From NCBI RefSeq assembly GCF_002885955.2, contig NZ_POQS01000006.1:204037-268036 (forward strand): 64,000 nucleotides of DNA, written 5' to 3'. The translations under genes were made by a program, and so were the position numbers. The DNA is from Achromobacter pulmonis. Lineage in GTDB: Bacteria > Pseudomonadota > Gammaproteobacteria > Burkholderiales > Burkholderiaceae_B. Positions 62,113-64,000 of the stretch are shown here, piece by piece (position 1 is the first letter of the stretch; the number at the start of each line of letters is the position of its first letter). Below the pieces are notes generated by a model. That model had not been told where the DNA came from and searched no databases. It saw only the letters and a list, made by a program, of their open reading frames with translations.

Positions 62113-63047
62113 AAAAACTGCTGTTGGGCGAACAGGGCTTGCTGGTCATCTTCGTATTGGCTTTCGTCCTGGTGGCGATTTTCGTGCCGAACTTCCTGAC
62201 CGGGCGCAACATGCTCGGGTTGTTGCAATCGGTGGTGACGGTGGGCATCGTCGCCTGCACCATGATGCTGTGCCTGGCGGCTCGGGACTTCGACCTGTCG
62301 GTGGGCTCCATCGTGGCGTTCACCGGCATGGTCGCGGTAATGGTCTCGAACGGCAGCGGCTCCATCCTGCTGGGCGCGGCGGCCGCGCTCGCCTGCGGCG
62401 CCATTGTCGGCTGGCTCAACGGCCTGGTGATCGCGAAGTTCCACATCAATGCGCTCATCACGACGCTGGCGACCATGCAGATCGTGCGCGGCCTGGCGCT
62501 GATCGCTTCGGAAGGCCGGGCGGTGGGCATCAACGACCCGGCCTTCTTCAACATCGCGCTGTCCAAGTTCCTGACCATCCCGACCCCGATCTGGGCGATG
62601 GCGGCGCTGTTCGCGATCTTCGGCTTCGTACTGAATCGCAGCGTGTTCGGCAAGAACGTGCTCGCCATCGGCGGCAACCCGGAAGCGTCGCGGCTGGCCG
62701 GCGTCAGGGTCGATCGCAGCCGCATCTGCATCTTCGCGCTGCAGGGGCTGGTCTGCGCCATCGCCGGCATCCTGCTGGCGTCGCGCATCACCTCGGGGCA
62801 GCCCAACGCCGCGGTGGGGCTGGAGCTGGCGGTGATTTCGGCCTGCGTGCTGGGCGGCGTCTCGCTGGCCGGCGGCCGGGCGACGATGACCGGGGTGATC
62901 GTGGGGGTGATGATCATGGGCATCGCCGAAAACGCGATGAACCTGCTGAACATCCCGGCCTTCTACCAGTACATCGTGCGCGGCGTGATATTGCTGCTGG
63001 CGGTGTTCCTGGACAATCTGCGCTCGCGCGCGCTGGGGCGGCGCTGA
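62109..63047 (+). CDS. araH: ABC transporter permease, AraH-like
   Basis: A 312-residue membrane permease with about nine hydrophobic helices and the family motif AARDFDLSVGSIVAFTGMV near residue 57 and GVSLAGGRATMTGVIVGV near 258. It forms the channel for AraF-delivered sugar. The ATG at 62109 overlaps the araG TGA by 4 nt. A terminator follows 16 nt after the stop. Confidence 0.93.
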   Translation: MKKLLLGEQGLLVIFVLAFVLVAIFVPNFLTGRNMLGLLQSVVTVGIVACTMMLCLAARDFDLSVGSIVAFTGMVAVMVSNGSGSILLGAAAALACGAIVGWLNGLVIAKFHINALITTLATMQIVRGLALIASEGRAVGINDPAFFNIALSKFLTIPTPIWAMAALFAIFGFVLNRSVFGKNVLAIGGNPEASRLAGVRVDRSRICIFALQGLVCAIAGILLASRITSGQPNAAVGLELAVISACVLGGVSLAGGRATMTGVIVGVMIMGIAENAMNLLNIPAFYQYIVRGVILLLAVFLDNLRSRALGRR

Positions 63048-63062
63048 AGCGGGCGCAAAAAC

Positions 63063-63097
63063 AAAAAAGCCGCGACTCTTTCGAGTGCGGCTTTTTT
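63063..63097 (+). terminator. Intrinsic terminator after araH
   Basis: AAAAAAGCCGC-G-ACTC-TTTC-GAGT-GCGGCTTTTTT: stem with one bulged G, flanked by A and T runs. It can act in both directions and also end the tRNA on the other strand. Confidence 0.9.
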
Positions 63098-63105
63098 GTT
63101 GAAAC

Positions 63106-63182
<77 letters not shown>

Positions 63183-63202
63183 TCTGATGTGTGAATCATA
63201 CA

Positions 63203-63586
63203 TCATTTTGAAATCTTGTGCAGCGCACCCAGCGAATTTTTTTGCTTTTGCGCCATCCGCGACCCCAAAAACGCGCTCGCCAGTCGCCATAGCCGGGCCG
63301 CCAGGCCGGGGCGATCCAGGCAGATCACTTCGGCCGCATCGATGGCGGTGATGCGCGCCACGCCGCCATAGGCCAGGCCGTGGCCCTCGCCGGCGTGGAG
63401 CCTGGCCGACATGGCCAGAGGCAGGCCGTCCGGGGCCTGCGGGCCGGTGACCGGCTCGTCCACGCGCACGCTGCCGCTTACGCAAACCACGGTGGCGCAG
63501 GCGCGCAGCACCACCTGGCGGCTCGCGCCGGCGGCCAGCGACCAGCGGCTGGCCTGGATATCCGCAACGGAATTCGGGGTCATGGG
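63203..63586 (-). CDS. DUF2917 domain-containing protein
   Basis: A 127-residue protein with the short cupin-like DUF2917 pattern (SRWSLAAGASRQVVLRACATVVCVSG near the start and GGVARITAIDAAEVICLDRPG near the middle, in separate pieces) and a basic C-terminus. AGGAG lies 6 nt before ATG 63586. It is divergent from a MocR-type regulator gene; such pairs recur in betaproteobacteria. Function unknown. Confidence 0.75.
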   Translation of the reverse strand, partial: PMTPNSVADIQASRWSLAAGASRQVVLRACATVVCVSGSVRVDEPVTGPQAPDGLPLAMSARLHAGEGHGLAYGGVARITAIDAAEVICLDRPGLAARLWRLASAFLGSRMAQKQKNSLGALHKISK

Positions 63587-63752
63587 CATCTCCTGTGACA
63601 CCATGACAGGCTACGCGCCCGCTGCTATGCGCAACAGCCACACATCCCGGGTTTCTGTATCGAAGCAGATCCTCGATTTTGCCGCTGTTATGGTGTACTT
63701 TTGGCGAATCTGTGCCTACCTACCATCCGACCTCGGGGAGCATGATCGGCGC

Positions 63753-64000
63753 ATGGACCCGCAACCGCTCTATCTACGCCTGGCCGACCACTACCGGCGC
63801 GCCATCCAGACCGGCGTACTGGCCCCGGCGCAGCGCATGCCCTCGGTGCGCACGCTGGTGCGCACCCATCACGTCAGCCTTTCCACCGCGCTGCAGGCCT
63901 GCCGCCAGCTGGAGGACGACGGCCTGATCGAGGCCCGGCCGCGTTCCGGCTATTTCGTGCTGAAGCCGCGGCGCGCGAGCATGCCGCCGGTGGACGAGCC
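63753..64000 (+). CDS. MocR-type regulator: GntR HTH with PLP aminotransferase-like domain (3' end outside window)
   Basis: The 82 visible residues are a GntR winged helix: PLYLRLADHYRRAIQTGVLA, PSVRTLVRTHHVSLSTALQA, then LEDDGLIEARPRSGYFV. This wording fits MocR-type proteins, in which a fold-type I aminotransferase domain follows; that part is off the edge. GGGGAG lies 12 nt before ATG 63753. Divergent from the DUF2917 gene, its probable target. Confidence 0.85.
   Translation, partial: MDPQPLYLRLADHYRRAIQTGVLAPAQRMPSVRTLVRTHHVSLSTALQACRQLEDDGLIEARPRSGYFVLKPRRASMPPVDE

Overview
The window is a high-G+C, gene-dense bacterial chromosome segment with no phage, insertion sequence, CRISPR array or rRNA operon. 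Gene content points to a betaproteobacterium of the family Alcaligenaceae, most likely Bordetella or Achromobacter. The indicators are a periplasmic Bug-type solute receptor, an H-NS protein of the BpH3 type, a globin-coupled diguanylate cyclase like BpeGReg, a hemCDXY block, a TctD/TctE-like two-component pair and Burkholderiales-type intergenic repeats. The genus is inferred from family resemblance, not from a database search.

Layout. 1-4.7 kb: TauE/SafE permease (cut by the window edge), mnmA, a LysR regulator divergent from a Bug receptor gene, and an N-formylglutamate amidohydrolase-like gene. 4.8-7.7 kb: split-alpha proton-translocating transhydrogenase pntAA-pntAB-pntB. 7.7-13.2 kb: glycolate oxidase glcDEF and a D-lactate-dehydrogenase-like flavoprotein. 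13.2-14.6 kb: DAHP synthase behind a Phe/Tyr leader-peptide attenuator. 14.7-17.9 kb: tldD, an AT-rich region, a BpH3-type gene and a DUF4136 lipoprotein. 18-22 kb: pepN, fbp and a YgdI/YgdR lipoprotein. 22.2-26.3 kb: the alaC-hom-thrC amino-acid cluster. 26.6-29.5 kb: a Mth938-like gene, bcp, phoH and an entericidin. 29.5-35.6 kb: a FAH-family hydrolase, ppa, hemY, hemX, hemD, hemC and a 40-residue membrane peptide. 35.6-39.5 kb: two tandem terC genes and sucCD. 39.5-45.6 kb: a DUF2889 gene, metE/metR (divergent), recX and recA with an SOS box. 45.7-49.7 kb: a two-component system followed by an MHS-family transporter. 49.8-50.3 kb: a structured, terminator-ended intergenic RNA candidate and a DUF3185 gene. 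50.4-57.8 kb: rdgC, the globin-coupled diguanylate cyclase, pyrB with a helix-turn-helix extension, small membrane proteins, lipoproteins and hypotheticals, and a TIGR03862-type flavoprotein. 58-63 kb: a sugar lactonase divergent from araFGH. 63.1-64 kb: initiator tRNA-fMet, a DUF2917 gene and the start of a MocR/GntR-family regulator.

Most of this is conserved core metabolism. The most interesting signals are regulatory. (1) A complete attenuator lies in front of the DAHP synthase: an almost leaderless 27-residue peptide with alternating Phe/Tyr codons, a terminator, and a mutually exclusive antiterminator arm inside the peptide's own codons. (2) The aspartate carbamoyltransferase carries an N-terminal XRE-like DNA-binding domain. 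The dyad TACGC-N3-GCGYA lies in its promoter spacer and recurs inside its own coding sequence, which suggests an enzyme that represses its own gene. (3) An orphan structured transcript ending in an intrinsic terminator lies near 49.9-50.0 kb. (4) Three copies of hairpin-rich repeats sit directly behind stop codons, two of them inside operons.
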